From positions 2,824,035-2,888,034 of the forward strand of contig NZ_AP018933.1 of NCBI RefSeq assembly GCF_003610015.1: DNA of 64,000 nt, written 5' to 3'. Of this stretch, positions 62,045 through 64,000 are shown piece after piece. The notes beneath the pieces were generated by a model. That model worked only from the letters and a program-made list of their open reading frames with translations. It did no database searches and was not told the origin of the DNA. Within the stretch, counting starts at the first letter, position 1, and each line of letters starts with the position of its first letter. The stretch comes from Zymobacter palmae (lineage in GTDB: Bacteria > Pseudomonadota > Gammaproteobacteria > Pseudomonadales > Halomonadaceae). The position numbers and the translations under genes were made by a program.

Positions 62045-62736
62045 TGACAGATGAAACCTCTCCCGATTTCATAATTGATCCTTCTCCTAATAGTAATGGA
62101 AACCCTCCGCCATCATCTTATCCAAATGGTGGCGGATCTCTTGATCAAGCTGGCTTTGCCCAAGACCGTGGCCAGCTATCATCTTTTGACCAAATTAATG
62201 AAGAGCACAAAAAATACCTTAACGACTTAGAGAAACGCACTAGCGAGTTAGGCTTAGAAAAGCAAAGAAGCGCATATAAATGGGTTAAATACCTCAGTAT
62301 CTTTATGGCAACTATAGTTCTTGTTTTTTTTGGTATAACTATATGCTCGGATATCAAAATCATCAAAACATATGCAAAATTATCTAATGCCCAAATAACA
62401 GATACAAAAAAAGAAGATTCTAGCACTAGCAACCAGCGCACTACACATTTAAAAACAGAGAATAAGAACATAAAGATCGAAGAAACAGAAAAAAGCAAGG
62501 AAGAAGAAAATAGTAATAATTCATTCAGCACTCAACACATTCCAATGACAGCAATTATTATAATCCCTGCCGTCACATCCTCTGTAGTTGCGTTGCTCAT
62601 ATTGATCACTTTGGTTAGGTTTGTATCTAGCTTTCATTATTCTTGTTCTCCAAACAAAAAGGGTAAAGATGAAAGCAATGAAAAAAATATATCTATAACT
62701 TCTCTAATAAAAGAAATCAAAGATGCGATTTCCTAA
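62044..62736 (+). CDS. Two-helix membrane protein of unknown function, partner of the ImmA-like gene
   Basis: A 230-residue protein. It has a Pro/Asn/Gly-rich N-terminus, a charged helical segment (45-78), a first transmembrane helix (WVKYLSIFMATIVLVFFGIT), a Lys/Glu/Ser/Asn-rich middle (110-165), a second helix (IIIIPAVTSSVVALLILITL) and a basic tail. I do not recognise a family. Translation is coupled to the ImmA-like peptidase, suggesting a shared task, perhaps a membrane effector or sensor controlled by proteolysis. It is AT-rich. A bidirectional terminator follows. Confidence 0.75.
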   Translation: MTDETSPDFIIDPSPNSNGNPPPSSYPNGGGSLDQAGFAQDRGQLSSFDQINEEHKKYLNDLEKRTSELGLEKQRSAYKWVKYLSIFMATIVLVFFGITICSDIKIIKTYAKLSNAQITDTKKEDSSTSNQRTTHLKTENKNIKIEETEKSKEEENSNNSFSTQHIPMTAIIIIPAVTSSVVALLILITLVRFVSSFHYSCSPNKKGKDESNEKNISITSLIKEIKDAIS

Positions 62737-62787
62737 AAGACAAGACAATACATTTATAATCATTATAAAATTAAATATAGATGACAA

Positions 62788-62819
62788 ATAAAAAACGCCC
62801 CGTTAATTGGGGCGCTTTT
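62788..62819. terminator. Bidirectional intrinsic terminator
   Basis: CGCCCC (62796-62801) pairs with GGGGCG (62809-62814) over a 7-nt loop, with an A run on the left and TTTT on the right. It separates the convergent ImmA/membrane operon and the Tae4/Tai4 operon. Confidence 0.85.
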
Positions 62820-62831
62820 CTATTATGGTCG

Positions 62832-63266
62832 TTACTTTTTACTATCTTGCCGATAGGTGTGGTTAGGATTTATAACCATCTTCTTGGTTAGGGTATCTAG
62901 CTCTTTACTATGATACATATCCAAGCACTTCAACATATCAAACTTAATCCCTTTAATATCCGACTCAACTAAAGGGTTGTAATAGTCCCGTGCGAGATAG
63001 CGGTCTACAAGTGACTTTACTGCATCAGGGCTTTTCTCTAAATCGTATTCAGTCCAGTCTATTAAAGCGCTTACGCTACTTCCTGCATCCATAGCCGCAT
63101 TCTTATCACCGGCATATGCCTGTGCTATGCAGGTCGTTAACACCATGTCCTTATAATTCTGGGCATAAGATCGGCTGCCCGCTTCAGGCCCTTTGTGGGC
63201 ATAGCTCACAGAAGGCCAGAAGATAAGCGTAAATGCAGCCAACATGCCAAATGATATTTTGCTCAC
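62832..63266 (-). CDS. tai4: Tai4-type periplasmic amidase immunity protein
   Basis: A 144-residue protein with a Sec signal peptide (MSKISFGMLAAFTLIFWPSV, then SYA-HK). The mature helical domain has YAQNYKDMVLTTCIAQAYAG, VDRYLARDYYNPLVESDIKG and KFDMLKCLDMYHSKELDTL, the Tai4 family pattern (YKDxVLxxC...; LKCxDxYHSKELD). Tai4 dimers block Tae4 amidases in the periplasm. It overlaps the amidase gene by four bases and is cotranscribed downstream of it. Confidence 0.88.
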   Translation of the reverse strand: MSKISFGMLAAFTLIFWPSVSYAHKGPEAGSRSYAQNYKDMVLTTCIAQAYAGDKNAAMDAGSSVSALIDWTEYDLEKSPDAVKSLVDRYLARDYYNPLVESDIKGIKFDMLKCLDMYHSKELDTLTKKMVINPNHTYRQDSKK

Positions 63267-63763
63267 GCTAGGCTCCAGAAGTTCGCTTGATTTGTTTGAT
63301 ATCTAGCCGTTGGCTCATTGAAATAGCAGTGGTCATAGCATGTGTTCCCATTGAACAGCGTTGCATGCCCTTGAGCATCAGACCATCCCGAAACTTCAAA
63401 CAGGATCACCCCTTTCTTTCCTGCCAGTGTGCCACCGCCTGCCTGCGGGTATTTTACGATTTCAGGTTGGCCCCATTGCTGCTTCAAGTAAGCGATGAGA
63501 TTACTAACGCGGAAAAAGTACTGGCGGCCATCAGCCCCTGACACGGTTTGTCCTGCTATTTTGGGAACCAGTGCCCCCGACTTGTTTAAAATATAGCTCA
63601 TGCGGACAGCACACGTATTTACCCATCGCAGCGCAGGATCAGTGTTGTGAATATTCTTCTCAACATATCCCCCCACAACGGTTGCCACCCTTTCGGCAGA
63701 ATCTAATGGATCGTAGATTTCTATAGCAGCCGCCCACGCAGAAGCAAAACTAGGTTTAATCAT
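63263..63763 (-). CDS. tae4: Tae4-type peptidoglycan amidase effector
   Basis: A 166-residue NlpC/P60-like amidase. Catalytic residues are C51 (NTCAVRMSYIL), H133 (QGHATLFNG) and D144, with cysteines C142 and C146 around it (CYDHC). The C-to-H spacing of 82, the H-to-D spacing of 11 and the C-x-D-x-C pattern equal those of Salmonella Tae4 (C44, H126, D137, disulfide C135-C139). Tae4 cleaves the D-Glu-mDAP bond of peptidoglycan after delivery by type VI secretion. It has no signal peptide, consistent with delivery by another machine. The immunity gene overlaps downstream. It lies in or beside the prophage. Confidence 0.9.
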   Translation of the reverse strand: MIKPSFASAWAAAIEIYDPLDSAERVATVVGGYVEKNIHNTDPALRWVNTCAVRMSYILNKSGALVPKIAGQTVSGADGRQYFFRVSNLIAYLKQQWGQPEIVKYPQAGGGTLAGKKGVILFEVSGWSDAQGHATLFNGNTCYDHCYFNEPTARYQTNQANFWSLA

Positions 63764-64000
63764 TTTAGTTAACCTTTATTAAAAATAATCTTCTGAAAAG
63801 TATGCGTTTTTTATAAAAAACCATCTAGATAAAAATCAAAACGTTTTAATCTTGGTGAAAGTAGCGGCAACTGTGATCATGTAGTCCAACTTACCATGGA
63901 TTTTAATATTAAGGCTAGTTTGCATATGAGTGCAATCGGTGGCAACGCACACACATGGTGACTGTCCTGTAGGTATGCCGCTACCTTGTTGACGCTCCTA
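63764..64000. other. AT-rich region upstream of tae4 to the window end
   Basis: It probably holds the leftward promoter of tae4-tai4. A 54-codon minus-strand frame ending at 63836 lacks a convincing start and resembles no family I know. No attachment site, integrase or ogr-like gene is visible. Confidence 0.35.

Noticed and set aside
63836-63998. Minus-strand open frame at the window end, considered as a late-control Ogr-like gene
   Set aside because: No zinc-finger cysteine pattern of Ogr, no good start codon, and a stop codon at the window edge in the same frame.

Overview
The window looks like chromosome of a gammaproteobacterium carrying the structural part of a P2-type prophage. GC content is moderate to high in the backbone. 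Gene content (NorR/NorVW, class III ribonucleotide reductase, YbiT, Ohr, POT and SulP transporters) suggests a facultative anaerobe. A Halomonadaceae member near Zymobacter or Carnimonas is my best guess from protein flavour, but it is an inference without any search.

Backbone (1-37.8 kb). The left edge has the 5' two thirds of nrdD on the minus strand, a DEAD-box RNA helicase, a DpkA/LhpD-type imino-acid reductase, a GNAT acetyltransferase, a SulP transporter, a soluble PAS-PAS-MCP protein resembling BdlA, and a VOC protein. Next comes a nitric-oxide detoxification locus: norR divergent from norV-norW with a sigma-54 promoter, followed by tehB, a POT peptide transporter, an SGNH esterase and an SDR. 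Three paralogous secreted six-cysteine proteins (halovibrin-like) follow in tandem; the third has a 45-bp minisatellite linker. A flavin amine oxidase whose domain order appears circularly permuted is next, then an AraC regulator divergent from ohr, a decayed NodT-type efflux gene, a TonB-dependent siderophore receptor with a Fur box and a YncE-like propeller, a LysR regulator divergent from a CMD/tautomerase/DUF4865 operon, a Zur-box-controlled ZigA GTPase, and ybiT.

Prophage (37.86 kb to beyond the window). The left junction is a 45-nt 3' fragment of tRNA-Thr(TGT), an attachment-site scar. The first genes inside are an AcrIF11-like anti-CRISPR gene and a small HTH (Aca-like) gene. A perfect 19-bp inverted repeat fills the spacer of their promoter. 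Then come the P2-order modules: Q and P on the minus strand, then O N M L X, a lysis cassette (holin, SAR-type lysozyme, Rz/Rz1), R S, V W J I H G, FI FII E/E' T U D. Two cargo genes sit where P2 carries orf30 and Z/fun: a GH68 levansucrase-family gene between S and V, and a Dam-type adenine methylase between G and FI. A repeated TGT-N14-ACA dyad precedes O, V and FI, with a degenerate copy before the GH68 gene, and probably marks late promoters. The tape-measure gene T carries an in-frame amber codon. To the right of D is an AT-rich set: an ImmA/IrrE metallopeptidase with a two-helix membrane protein, then a Tae4 amidase/Tai4 immunity pair. Integrase, repressor, replication genes and the right attachment site are not in the window.

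The most notable features are the regulated anti-CRISPR locus, the phage-borne fructosyltransferase, the prophage-linked T6SS-type effector/immunity pair and the permuted amine oxidase.
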